Below are positions 43,278 through 53,580 of a DNA stretch of 64,000 bases, piece after piece (positions within the stretch are counted from its first letter, which is position 1; the number at the start of each line of letters is the position of its first letter). The notes under the pieces are model-generated. The model saw only the letters and a program-made list of their open reading frames with translations. It was not told where the DNA came from and did no database searches. Made by a program: the position numbers and the translations under genes. The stretch is taken from assembly GCA_037355855.1 (NCBI GenBank), contig CM074759.1, positions 6,014,001 through 6,078,000 on the forward strand, read 5' to 3'. Origin of the DNA: Pseudo-nitzschia pungens (Eukaryota; Bacillariophyta; Bacillariophyceae; Bacillariales; Bacillariaceae).

Positions 43278-43903
43278 TGTGCTTAATCACTTGTTTGCAT
43301 CACAACCCACTTTGTACACAAATTTTCGATTCGGATTCCGACTTATTTTGAGCAGAGTTGCTTCATTGCACTCCGTCTTGTGAACGAAGAGAACCCCTAC
43401 GGTAGGCTCTTGGCTCATTGTACTTTAGTCCTAAAATATCCTTGTCTGAAAAACGGAGAAGCACCTCTATGGCATGGACGAGAGATTGTTCGCTTGAAAG
43501 ACATAGTTTGACTTGGCCCCCAAACGTCTTGAAATCAATCAATCTGCATCCATCGCCGGTTGGACTTCAACAGGCGCAAGTTCTTGTTTTCGTGACATAG
43601 GAGGAAGAATTGAATACGACCAGGGAAGACGACGACGGAAGACAACGACGGCGGAAGACGACGGCGGAAGACAACGACGATTTGGACAAAGGTACGCTAA
43701 CACGATGATGTTTTCACCCAGGAAGATTTAATTGTAATTATTACTAACCCACTATTTAACCTTTCAAGAAGACGAGGGAGGTGCGGTACGACCCAAACAG
43801 TACAAGCGAAACTACGGAAGAGAAAAAAGACGACGACGCGACGCAAAAAAGACGACGACGCGACGCAACAAAGACGACGCAACGACGATTAGCGGAGGGC
43901 ACG

Positions 43904-45013
43904 ATGAAGAAAGGCAGGACAACAATCACCGGGAACGAAATTTCCAAAAGAGGCCTCTACAAAAAAGCCAAAAGGAAAGCTGCTAAGGAAGCGAGAAGAA
44001 GAATGACATCAAATTTTATCAAAAATACACCACCCAAGTCGAAAACCCACACCACCTATAAACACGTGGCTAGGATAAGACCAAGAATCGATGAACCTAC
44101 TCATTCACCAACATCCAATAACGTCGTCAAAACACAGCTGAAGAGGGTAAGCAACAACGATCTATTTTACAAAGGTAAATTTTTTGTAACGAAATGGGAT
44201 AAAGAGAAAGTTGAATCCAACAAATACGAATGGAATGACGTTGTGTCTATTGATCCGCAACCGAAGATGAAACCTTTCGAGACCATGGATAGTACAGAGG
44301 ATAACCACCTAATTGCAGTGGATCAATCGCAACCATCACTGCAAATATTTGCCAAAGCATCCAGAACAGAAGCGAGAAAACATCTGGCTGGAACCAATAA
44401 TATCCGATATACAAGAACGTTTGCAGAAGATGTTGTTGCAGCGAAACCAACAGTTGAAAGAGGATGCGAGTGTGGTAGCGTCGATGATGGGTATGCCATT
44501 GTTGGTATTCGACCCAACCGTGCAAGTCGTGGCATAGGTCAGTATGCGTTCAAAAAGAATGTGGGGGAACGGAAACAGGCAGATTTGAACATGGTTGCAT
44601 CTCATATTGTCAACAAATTGGAGGATACTATACGTCCGGTTCAGAATTATTTTGGTCATGAAATTTCGGTGATACGTCAGGTGGTGAGGCAAACAACACT
44701 TGAAACGGTCGGCGGCGATAGTCACTATCTTGCCTTTTCAACGGGTAAGAATTACCACTCCAAATGCCATACCGATCGTGACTATTACTACAGTCTTTTG
44801 ACTGTGGTAGGTCCCCAGGGGGTAGAGGACGATGAAGTTATATATTATTTTATATTCCCTACGTACGGAATCAAAATTCCACTACGTTCTGGGGAAGCAC
44901 TGTTGTTTAACTCTACCATCTTGCACAGCTGTTCGAATCCCAAATACGACGGTTGTTATATTATGAGCGCCTTCGTCCCATGTAGAACTGTACTCAGGGC
45001 CGATCCAATATAA
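43904..45013 (+). CDS. Putative 2-oxoglutarate/Fe(II)-dependent oxygenase
   Basis: From ATG 43904 the protein has 369 residues; the open frame extends upstream to 43769. The N-terminal third is strongly basic (KKAKRKAAKEARRR), as in nuclear or nucleic-acid-binding proteins. The C-terminal part looks like a double-stranded beta-helix oxygenase: YHSKCHTDRDYYYS gives an HxD pair, SGEALLFNSTILHS gives the distal His, and PKYDGCYIMSAF follows where the oxoglutarate-binding strand is expected. These enzymes hydroxylate protein or nucleic-acid substrates; the TET/JBP branch modifies DNA bases and occurs near transposases in fungi. Assignment to that branch is speculation. An intron-like stretch, GTACGC at 43692 to TTTCAAG at 43768, may join an upstream exon. 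Confidence 0.55.
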   Translation: MKKGRTTITGNEISKRGLYKKAKRKAAKEARRRMTSNFIKNTPPKSKTHTTYKHVARIRPRIDEPTHSPTSNNVVKTQLKRVSNNDLFYKGKFFVTKWDKEKVESNKYEWNDVVSIDPQPKMKPFETMDSTEDNHLIAVDQSQPSLQIFAKASRTEARKHLAGTNNIRYTRTFAEDVVAAKPTVERGCECGSVDDGYAIVGIRPNRASRGIGQYAFKKNVGERKQADLNMVASHIVNKLEDTIRPVQNYFGHEISVIRQVVRQTTLETVGGDSHYLAFSTGKNYHSKCHTDRDYYYSLLTVVGPQGVEDDEVIYYFIFPTYGIKIPLRSGEALLFNSTILHSCSNPKYDGCYIMSAFVPCRTVLRADPI

Positions 45014-45261
45014 TAATATTAATTTACAATTTAAAGTTGATTTAGATAGTAGCGTTTTCAAAACGCCGCCGTTGTTGTTCGAAACGCCGCCTTTGTTATT
45101 CGAAACGCAACGCCGCCGTTGTTGTTTGTGGGAATCGCTTCCGTTGTAAACAGCGTCATGTTTGGTGTTTGTTTTGGTTGACAGTAGAAATATCGTGACT
45201 GTAGAAATATCTCGTTCAGAAACACAAGAATTTCGAAAAACTCTTTGTGATTGCGATTTCG

Positions 45262-45510
45262 ATAGATTCCGATACTTCTTCGATTGCGATTCCGATACTT
45301 CTTCGATTGCGATTCCGATACTTCTTCGATTGCGATTCCGATACTTCTTCGATTGCGATTCCGATACTTCTTCGATTGCGATTCCGATACTTCTTCGATT
45401 CCGATTCCGATACTTCTTCGATTCCGATTCCGATACTTCTTCGATTGCGATTCCAATAGATTTCGATTCCGATAGATTTCGATACTTCTTCGATTGCGAT
45501 TCCGATAGAT
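45262..45510. repeat. 23 bp minisatellite
   Basis: About ten units of GATTGCGATTCCGATACTTC with a trailing TTC. Since 23 is not a multiple of three, all frames cycle, creating long Ser/Arg/Ile ORFs on both strands that are not genes. The stretch 45014-45261 before it holds CGAAACGCCGCC repeats and nothing else recognised. Confidence 0.88.
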
Positions 45511-47574
45511 ATGGTTGATTGTTGAAGTGGGGGCGCGAGGAGATTGCGCTTTGCAATACTCCCCACTTGACTTTTAAGGCAAGCCCGAACCTAGCGCGAG
45601 GAGATTGCGCGAAGCAATACTCCCCACTTGACTTTTAAGGCAAGCCCGAACCTATCAGTTTCTTCTCCAAACGGGCTGCCAGAGGCACTTTGTATATGGA
45701 GATGAGGCACCGATGACACCTGGACTGATACGGTCAATTATCCAAACCGTCGCTGTGTACGGAGGTTATCCAATGAACAAAGGTAGTAACAACTGAAAGC
45801 AGTCGAAACCACCGCGGGGCCACCGCAAGTTCAATCAGAATCACTCCTTTAAAGACACCAGCAGCCTTGTTGAAAAGACCTCAATCACAGCAAAATTATG
45901 CAAGGTTCACCACCCTGTCCCACCAGGGCCACTGCATTTTGCTATGTAAAAGATCCTTCCCTTGTGGTTACACCCAAAGATGACTCCGACTTGAGGAACC
46001 CAACGAAGACTCTGACTTGAGGAAACCAACGAAGACTCTGACATGAGGAAACCACCATCTCCAGTCTAGAGAGACATTTAGCAACCAGGCATACCTTGAT
46101 CCAGAGTCATAGTGGAGGTATTAGGTTGTTGTCCCTCTCCATGGTATCTCAACAGTGCGCTCGTACAGCTAGTGGTATGATCTCAGGGAGCTACCCCACC
46201 ACTAGGCTAGCCCTGTACATTGAGTTAGCCCTGAAGAGAATCCCATGGTGACCTTCGATCCGACGTTGTTGTGTGAATCCGAAGTATGAATTCAGTTTTG
46301 CCAGGATGCAAAACTAGAATTGTGATCTTATACTGTTGTTGGAAAATGGAGAAATGAAAATTCTAATTCCACTATTGCAACTGCTGGTGGTGATACTTCC
46401 ACTATTCTGAGTGTTACTTTCATTACTGATCTAGTAGCGTGTTGATTCTGAAACAACTCAGGTTTAATTTGGATACTTCTATATGTACACTTCATTAGAA
46501 TCACAGAGTACAATTTACAGGAAATATGAAAAATCCAAAATTGATTCACGCTATCACAGAGTACAATTTACAGGAAATATAAAAAAACCAAAATTCATTC
46601 ACAAAAGTTTAGGTTTTAACTGGTTACTTCTACATGTACACTTCATTAGAGATACAAAGTACATTTGAAACCATTAAAATTTATTCACAGAAATGTTTAT
46701 CATCCAACAGACACCACTTAAACTACCAACAGACAAAACTAAATTTAATCTTGATCATGTTAATTTACCAACATACAACAAATTTAATCGCCTTAACATT
46801 GGTTTGCTCACAACAGACAACACTTAACCATTAAAATTTATTCACACAAATGTTTATCAGCCAACAAACACCACTTAAACTACCAACAGACAAAACTAAA
46901 TTTAATAGCCATTTTTCTTCCAGATCTTCTAACAGCACTGTTTTTGTATCTTATGAACTTGGATTTGATACAGATTTTCTATTCTGTTAGGGGGCCCAAC
47001 CAGGAAGTAACACCCCAAAGTAAATTAAATAAATGTGGTATCATAGATATCCCATTCATTCGACTGCTGTATATTTTCTAGTAGAAAGTGCTGACACTAC
47101 TGGAGGAAATATCCATGAAACATATGGGATGCCCACACAATAGGATCTTTTGAGTTTAATTTTTTTCATAGTCAGAAGCATACATATGGTGAGGAATATG
47201 GTTACTTGAATGCTGGAAATATTCCAAAAAGTATTCATGAAGATGCAAAATAATACACAGGTAACGCAAGCACTAAATAAGACAAAAGAGGAGAGACATT
47301 GGAATGGCTTGAACTGTCAGCAGCACAAGATAGCACATGCGCGTGCGTCACCACTAATTCACGATTAGCTTTACAACATGAAGAGTTTTTTCCTTCTTCA
47401 CTTCATTTTGAATGCAAGTAATGTACTAACGCTGAAGGAGCATCTTGCAAAACGACGATTTTGGTTCTTGCTTCCTTTCTTGAAACGACAAGGTATTGGT
47501 GAAATTAATGATAACAAGGTAATGAATATTACTGTCCTTTGACACCCAGAAATCATTATCTTCTTATTGACGTG
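45511..47574. other. Intergenic stretch with short tandem repeats, no gene recognised
   Basis: A 61 bp unit beginning GCGCGAGGAGATTGCGC is repeated twice (45533-45653). A 26 bp unit (GACTCTGACTTGAGGAAACC) occurs about three times near 45981-46052. An AT-rich part (46440-46920) has paired repeats, such as GAGTACAATTTACAGGAAAT at about 46505 and 46559, and AACTACCAACAGACAAAACT twice. The part 45655-46300 is less repetitive and more GC-rich, but I find no conserved ORF. It may hold promoter or subterminal sequence of the transposon. Confidence 0.5.
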
Positions 47575-50500
47575 ATGCCAAAGAAAAGAAAGTATTCCGA
47601 TGGTGTTAAAATCTTGGCAGACTTCTACTGTCTGGCATGTTTTAAGAACACGAACACACTCAAAAAATTTCGTGGGTACAAAAGAGTCTCTAAAAACGAT
47701 CAGTCGTCTTTCAAATATGTTTGCAGCGGGCTTACAAGCCACTTGAGCAGATCAGGCGAATGCGGCAGATACTACTATCATAATGTAGTAGATAAAACAG
47801 CCGCGTCCCTATTCGAATTCCACCACACGGGTGGAGGTGCGGGCCGACACAACCCATCCAGTTTTTCCTTGACGATGACAGCAAATGGTCCACAGGGAGA
47901 AGCGGCATCTGATATAATTTCGACCGGGGACCAGAATCAGGATTTAAATAGGCAAGTGGTAGCAGACGTTCTGGTACCACCTATACAGCGCAATGTTATA
48001 CAGTCCTATTTAGCAGCTCCGGAGGTAGATGAAGAGGAAGACAATGAAGAGGAAGACAACGACGGAGGTACACTGATGGATGACGCAAATGAACAAAAAA
48101 ATACAGAACCAGATGCGCTCAATAACATGGAACAGATGTTCCGTTCCCACCCTATACCTCATACAACTCAGCAGGTACACGCTGAAATCAAGCTTATGAA
48201 TCTGATGTCAAGGCATCGCTTACAATTAGGTACATTTCAATCCATAATGAATTGGGCAAAGGAATGTCAAAACCTCCCTGGTTTTGATTTCCGTACAGCA
48301 AAAATCAGAAAACGTGAAGTTGTTTTCCAAGAAATACAGAAGCATGTCAAAATACCCAACACAAGATTTGAACCAAAGCTAGTTACTTGGCTACCAGACA
48401 AGAAACCAGCTCAGATCTACGTTCGCAATTTTAAAGATGCACTGTATTCTCTTCTATCCAATACTGAGCTGATGTATGACGAAAATCTCTCCTTTCCAAG
48501 TATAACAACTCCTCTGCAGCCAGACAGTGATCCTGCTGTAACGGAAGACACATACATTTCAGAGCTTCATCATGGAACTTGGTGGAAGGACTCATGGAGG
48601 TTAATGTGCCAGCAAAACGCAGATCCTTCTGAAATTTTGGTACCACTGATTTTTTACATGGACGGGATCAGCCTGGATGCGCATGGCAGATTGTCTCTTA
48701 CTCCTCTCAATATGACTCTGGGTATTTTCAGTGTAGAGACAAGAAAACGCCCAGAGGCTTGGACTACTATTTACTTCCATCCAGACAGCGAATGGGAAAA
48801 CACCCATCATTCAAGGAAAGCTACGCCGACAGAAGGGGTACAGAACATTCATAATGCGATTGCCGTTGCACTAGAATCGTTGAGGGAAATTGATGCCGGA
48901 GGGGATGGAATTCTGTGGGATTACCTTCCGTATGCAGGGAAAGTGTGGAGCGTTAGAATGAAATTTGCGATTGCATATGTTGTAGGAGATACCGAACTCC
49001 ATGACAAGCTTTGTGGAAAATATGGATCCCGATCGGCCAGGGTTAAAAAACTATGCAGGCACTGTGATTGTGCAACAACTGAAATCAATAGGCCAGCAGC
49101 ACAACAACATGTAAAACTGTGGAAACCAGACGACTTCGAAATACCAGACGGAGAAGATGCAACGGATTATTTCAAAGAACAATCACACCACCGTATCGAG
49201 AACGCATTCCACAGTTTAAATTTCGGGTCAAATCTCAATAATATACACCTGGCAACACCAGGTGAAACACTACATATGCATCAATTAGGGGTAGCCAGGC
49301 GATGTGTGGAAGCAATAGAACAACAGTTGGTAAACACTAGTGTTGAGTGTAAATACGCCACGAACGTAAAGAAAGGGAGGGCGACGGTGGAAGCACTTGG
49401 CTATATTGCTCAAAGATATGGTGCGCTATTATCAAGACAATCCGACAGGGATTTTCCTAGAACCAAATTTGGAACAAGCATTATGTCCATTGCGAAAAAA
49501 GAAGGAAAAGATTATAGCGGTATGCTATTGTGCATCCTTGTAGCACTGGCGTCGGAAGCTGGCCAAGAGATAGTGGGTGATCTGAGATTTGCAACTACAC
49601 AAATTGACGTCATTGAACAAATCATATCAATGGAAGAGTTTCTCAAACACGGAAGAATTACTCCAAAAGGTCTCCGAAATCTACCAAAAACAATAATTCA
49701 TTTTATTAACACAATCAATACTGCATGTATTCAGAAAGGAATGGGGACGAGACTCATCAAGAACCATCTATATTTTCACATCCCAGAGTACATAAAGTTG
49801 TGGGGACATCCACTGGGGTGGGATAGTAGCTTCAGTGAGAGTCATCACAAGACAGAGGTGAAGGCTCCAGCAAAGAACACACAACAAAACGCAGCTACAT
49901 TGATTAGCCAAACAACAAAACGACAAACGGAAAAGTTGCTGTTGCGTACTGCCAATATGTGTTACGGGTTGGAGGAAAAGCATGAAGACCCGACAGCGAA
50001 ACCCAGACCGAAGAAAGCCGGCTCACTATTCAAAATACACCGTGACGCCAAACAAAGTAAGGGAAGCATGACATGGCATAGAACTTCAAATAAGGACAAA
50101 CCGTTTTTGCCATCGGTAATTCTGGATTTTGTCTGCGATTCGGTGTTGCCGTTACTAGTCGATGGCACATCGGTAGAAGCATTCACAGAACACAATCGAT
50201 GGGATTCAACAAACAAGGTCGGATATTTGTTTCGATGCCATCCCTCCTACAGATCGACATCTGGGCAAGTGAATGCCGTTTGGATGGATTGGGTAGTGGT
50301 CAGTGTTGATTCGGAAGCAATCCCGTGTCAGATTCTATGTTTTCTTGAACTAGATAACCTCAAACGTCCCACTGGTAGAGTGAATAATTACCCGGTTGAA
50401 AATGAAGGTCTTTATGCCGTCGTTAGAAAATTCAAGAAAGAGCCCACAAGGTCGAAGTCAAGATTTGTTTCCAAGGGTACTTTGGAAGAAGGTTTCTTTG

Positions 50501-50721
50501 TATTCAACACAGACGCAATTTTATCAGATATTGCTGTTGTGCCAGAGTTGAATAAAGATGGAAGTATCTCGGCTGAAAACAGGTGGCTAGTAGTGGCCAA
50601 TCGTGGTGCTTGGTTGGACAGTTTTGAAGAAAGGAATGAGAGCCTGGCTTCTACATCATATGCAACACTTTACAGTCAATGTCAATTGGCAAAAGACATG
50701 GACAAAACAGAGGAAGAGTGA
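47575..50721 (+). CDS. Transposase-like protein, Plavaka/CACTA-type, 1,048 residues
   Basis: This is the largest gene of the DNA transposon and the probable transposase. I start it at ATG 47575, giving MPKKRKYSDG with a PKKRK nuclear-localisation-like motif; the frame is open slightly further upstream. An N-terminal Cys/His segment (FYCLACF, CSGLTSHLSRSGECGRYYYH) may bind zinc and DNA. An acidic linker (EVDEEEDNEEEDNDGG) follows. The core has IFYMDGISLDAHGR (Asp 363), GDTELHDKLCGKYGSRSARV with CRHCDC (Asp near 472) and SFSESHHKTEVKAPAKNT (Glu 755), which fit the acidic triad and Cys-rich insert of Plavaka/CACTA-like transposases. No internal stop or frameshift is present. Family assignment is from motif pattern only. 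Confidence 0.65.
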   Translation: MPKKRKYSDGVKILADFYCLACFKNTNTLKKFRGYKRVSKNDQSSFKYVCSGLTSHLSRSGECGRYYYHNVVDKTAASLFEFHHTGGGAGRHNPSSFSLTMTANGPQGEAASDIISTGDQNQDLNRQVVADVLVPPIQRNVIQSYLAAPEVDEEEDNEEEDNDGGTLMDDANEQKNTEPDALNNMEQMFRSHPIPHTTQQVHAEIKLMNLMSRHRLQLGTFQSIMNWAKECQNLPGFDFRTAKIRKREVVFQEIQKHVKIPNTRFEPKLVTWLPDKKPAQIYVRNFKDALYSLLSNTELMYDENLSFPSITTPLQPDSDPAVTEDTYISELHHGTWWKDSWRLMCQQNADPSEILVPLIFYMDGISLDAHGRLSLTPLNMTLGIFSVETRKRPEAWTTIYFHPDSEWENTHHSRKATPTEGVQNIHNAIAVALESLREIDAGGDGILWDYLPYAGKVWSVRMKFAIAYVVGDTELHDKLCGKYGSRSARVKKLCRHCDCATTEINRPAAQQHVKLWKPDDFEIPDGEDATDYFKEQSHHRIENAFHSLNFGSNLNNIHLATPGETLHMHQLGVARRCVEAIEQQLVNTSVECKYATNVKKGRATVEALGYIAQRYGALLSRQSDRDFPRTKFGTSIMSIAKKEGKDYSGMLLCILVALASEAGQEIVGDLRFATTQIDVIEQIISMEEFLKHGRITPKGLRNLPKTIIHFINTINTACIQKGMGTRLIKNHLYFHIPEYIKLWGHPLGWDSSFSESHHKTEVKAPAKNTQQNAATLISQTTKRQTEKLLLRTANMCYGLEEKHEDPTAKPRPKKAGSLFKIHRDAKQSKGSMTWHRTSNKDKPFLPSVILDFVCDSVLPLLVDGTSVEAFTEHNRWDSTNKVGYLFRCHPSYRSTSGQVNAVWMDWVVVSVDSEAIPCQILCFLELDNLKRPTGRVNNYPVENEGLYAVVRKFKKEPTRSKSRFVSKGTLEEGFFVFNTDAILSDIAVVPELNKDGSISAENRWLVVANRGAWLDSFEERNESLASTSYATLYSQCQLAKDMDKTEEE

Positions 50722-51163
50722 GTAAGAAATAGTAGTTACTTTTTTTTTATGTAAAAACTAAGATAGTTCCTACTTCCCAATTTTTTTTTGGGTAATACGA
50801 AGTAGCTAAGATAGTCACTAATTCGCAAATTCGTCGCAAAAAAAAGTTACTATGTCAGGTACAGAAATTATAAGAGAGCAAAATTGGCGCGGGCGAGTAC
50901 GCTTCCACCTTGAGAGGATGCAAAGCTAACAGAGAATATCATGTAGAGGATAAGTACGTTTTTTGGAAACAATAAAATGGCGCGGCATGATGGCTTGCAT
51001 TGATAGAGGAAGCCGTCCAGTAATTATTGGATGTGGACGTGTGGACGTGATTTTTGTTGTAATTCTTCGATCGTGATTTTTGCCCAAAATCTTCATAATT
51101 GAGTAACACAACTGATTGAAAACAACTTTTCAGAAATTCAACTAAATTACAACATTATTCACC
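50722..51163. other. Spacer between transposase and downstream gene
   Basis: The 442 bp spacer is AT-rich and has two similar blocks (AGATAGTTCCTACTTCCCAA and AGATAGTCACTAATTCGCAA). No ORF of interest is seen. It ends in ACAACATTATTCACC just before the next ATG and probably contains the terminator of the upstream and the promoter of the downstream gene. Confidence 0.4.
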
Positions 51164-52000
51164 ATGAATAGAGAAGCATTGCAACTGACTAAAGATATTG
51201 CAGAAATTAGTCCAGTCTCAGCTAATGTGAACAGTCCAAGAAAGAATCGCAGTGGATTATCCCTACCCGATCCCAATGTGATAACACCAACTGTGGCATC
51301 GGCACGGAAGCAGCAGCAGCCGTCGACGAAGAAGCAGCATCAGCCGTCGAAGAAGCAGCAGCCGTCGAAGAAGCAGCAGCCGTCGAAGAAGCAGCAGCAT
51401 CGGAAAACAAAGCACACAAACAAACCCCAACCCACCAAAACTCCGACAGACAATGTGACCTTCAGCACAAGAGGGAATGTGAACTTCAACGCAAACGGGA
51501 ACGTTATTGTCGCAGAGAATGCAAATATGACAGACCCGAGGTGTGTGAGGAACAGTGAATGGGACGACAGAGTCGCAGCAACAGAGAGACGATTAGCTGA
51601 AATGGAGAAACGACTTGAAGAAAAGGAGAAACGACTTGACGAAAGGGAGAGAAAACTGGTTGAAAAAGAGACAGAAGGACAACGAACGGAAAAGGAAAAA
51701 GGCAACGTCGATAAGGAAGAAATCGAGCGGAAACTTAGGATCCATCAAGCGACGGTGTTGAGCCAAAGGGTGAATCAGTATGTAAAGCTAAATATTTTTC
51801 AGAGTCATAAATTTGTGGATAAGAAAGAGTCGATCCAAATTCTGAAAACAATGATGAAGGAGGAAAATCTTCCACTACCGGAAGGCGTTGCCAAAAACGA
51901 ATTCTATGAATACAACTGGGTGATGATCAGAAGGGCGGTAAATGACTTGAGAACTGCGGTGCAGTCTTTAGTTAGGAAGCATTGGATTGGTGAGTGCTAA
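51164..52000 (+). CDS. Hypothetical coiled-coil protein, probably first exon of a larger gene
   Basis: The frame encodes 278 residues from ATG 51164. Residues about 45-80 are a tandem QQPSKK repeat. Residues about 140-190 form a strongly charged heptad-like segment (ERRLAEMEKRLEEKEKRLDE) predicted to be a coiled coil. The C-terminal part (QRVNQYVKLNIFQSHKFVDK... to VRKHWIG) is conserved-looking and globular. The stop follows a GTGAGT donor-like sequence at 51990 and a CTAAT branch-like motif. Splicing to AG at 52110-52111 would keep frame into the next ORF. It could be an accessory protein of the transposon. No family is recognised. Confidence 0.5.
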   Translation: MNREALQLTKDIAEISPVSANVNSPRKNRSGLSLPDPNVITPTVASARKQQQPSTKKQHQPSKKQQPSKKQQPSKKQQHRKTKHTNKPQPTKTPTDNVTFSTRGNVNFNANGNVIVAENANMTDPRCVRNSEWDDRVAATERRLAEMEKRLEEKEKRLDERERKLVEKETEGQRTEKEKGNVDKEEIERKLRIHQATVLSQRVNQYVKLNIFQSHKFVDKKESIQILKTMMKEENLPLPEGVAKNEFYEYNWVMIRRAVNDLRTAVQSLVRKHWIGEC

Positions 52001-52026
52001 TGCTACTAATCTGAAATGATGTGGGA

Positions 52027-52788
52027 ATGATTGTTATAATGAGGAAGTGGATGCCAATACTAACAAGCACACCGTTACCCTCGAGGAGAAACGAATGGGT
52101 CCTGCCCGAAGGATTTCCTGGCACGCTACAGCTTGTAGAGACGGAGGATGATGATGCTCCCGTCCTGCATCCGAGCTATAGGAAGAAGGAAGGGGAGGAT
52201 GACTTCTATTATTTTGCGACCCGCATCTTGGCTGCATTCATGCCGTCGGTTTTTTCCCCAACATGGCAAAAAACAAAATTGATTGGTAAATTATATTCTG
52301 TGAGTGACGAGGCATTTGCATTGGTCATAATTCATAACGAATATAAAAGATGGGTGAATTACTTGGAAAGAGTTGATGACAAAAGTATTCCTGAGGTTAG
52401 CAAAAAATATTGTGACCCGAGAAGTGGAAACGAGGACGGGTGGTCGGAAGATGGAATAGAAATGTATGAAAGAGTGTGTGAAGAACTGATGGATATCCGC
52501 TTCCCTGACTACAACCTAGGGGGAGGAAAAGACGAGGAAGAAGACGAGGAAGAAGACGAGGAAAAAAAGAGGGCAAAGGAAAAAGCGAAAAAACAAAAAG
52601 AAAAAGTAGAAGATTTTGAAATCGCCTTGATGAGACGAATCAACATGGCTTCGAAACGCAAAGGTGGAGGTGGAGGTGTGGCATTAGAATCGGATTCTGC
52701 TAGTAGCAAGACGAAGCGAAAGAAGAGGAGAAAGCATATTGATCCAATAATGAGTAATGAGAGAAGGAAGTGGTTGGAGGAATTGTAA
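52027..52788 (+). CDS. Hypothetical acidic/basic protein, probably continuation of the previous gene
   Basis: This open frame has ATG at 52027 and ends at 52788. It contains EGFPGTLQLVETEDDDAPVL, a globular part (EDDFYYFATRILAAFMPSVF), a DEEEDEEEDEE acidic run followed by a Lys-rich helix, and a basic C-terminus (KTKRKKRRKH). Together with the preceding ORF it would form a protein of roughly 500 residues if the candidate intron 51990-52111 is used. Alternatively it is a separate gene, since an ATG lies near its start. No domain is recognised. Confidence 0.45.
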   Translation: MIVIMRKWMPILTSTPLPSRRNEWVLPEGFPGTLQLVETEDDDAPVLHPSYRKKEGEDDFYYFATRILAAFMPSVFSPTWQKTKLIGKLYSVSDEAFALVIIHNEYKRWVNYLERVDDKSIPEVSKKYCDPRSGNEDGWSEDGIEMYERVCEELMDIRFPDYNLGGGKDEEEDEEEDEEKKRAKEKAKKQKEKVEDFEIALMRRINMASKRKGGGGGVALESDSASSKTKRKKRRKHIDPIMSNERRKWLEEL

Positions 52789-52902
52789 ATGGATGGTAAT
52801 ATTGAGGTTCATTAGTGATAGTTTAAATTAAAAGCAATTTGTGGTTGGAAATTGTTTCGCTCCATAATACCATAGGGTAGACAAAACTATCGTTCCGTCT
52901 CG

Positions 52903-53480
52903 GAAAATTGATGGGCGTTGCCTCATAAATTGATGGGCGTTGCCTCGACAATTGATGGGCAGTTGCCTCAAAAATTCATGGGCGTGGCCTGGAAAATTAA
53001 TGGACGTTGCCTCATAAATTAATGGGCGTGGCCTCGAAAAGTAATGGGGCTTGCCTCGAAAATTAATGGGCGTTGCCTGGAAAATTAATGGGCGTTGCCT
53101 CGAAAAGTAATGGGGCTTGCCTCGAAAATTTATGGGCGTTGCCTCGAAAATTTATGGGCATTGCCTGGAAAATTAATGGGCATTGCCTGGAAAATTAATG
53201 GGCATTGCCTCGAAAATTAATGGGCATTGCCTTGAAAAGTAATGGGGCTTGCCTCGAAAATTTATGGGCGTTGCCTCGAAAATTTATGGGCGTTGCCTCG
53301 AAAATTTATGGGCGTTGCCTCGAAAATTTATGGGCGTTGCCTTGAAAATTTATGGGCGTTGCCTCGAAAATTTATGGACGTTGCCTCGAAAAATAATTGG
53401 CATTGGCTCGAAAAATAATTGGCATTGCCTGGAAAATTTTTGGGCGTTGCCTCGAAAAATAATGGGCGTTGGCTCTAAAA
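52903..53480. repeat. 22 bp minisatellite near the right end of the transposon
   Basis: About 26 tandem units of AATTTATGGGCGTTGCCTCG with flanking AA, with variants (AATTAATGGGC, AAGTAATGGGGC). The array ends about 120 bp before the right inverted repeat. The 83-residue frame in it is a by-product. Confidence 0.88.
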
Positions 53481-53580
53481 TATATATGGTACGGGACTGA
53501 AAAAATGGAGGGGGGGACAAGCCTGTGGTCAAATATTTGACCCCAAAAGGACCCGGCACGAAAATTTTTGACCCACGTCT

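Noticed and set aside
43418..43731. Small ORFs upstream of the oxygenase as its first exon
   Set aside because: The candidate intron 43692-43768 is convincing as sequence, but none of the upstream ATG-led frames joins in phase, so no exon is annotated.
45058..45566. ORFs of 116-224 residues rich in Ser/Glu/Lys/Arg (minus) or Asp/Ser/Ile/Phe (plus)
   Set aside because: They are by-products of the 23 bp minisatellite, open in several frames at once.
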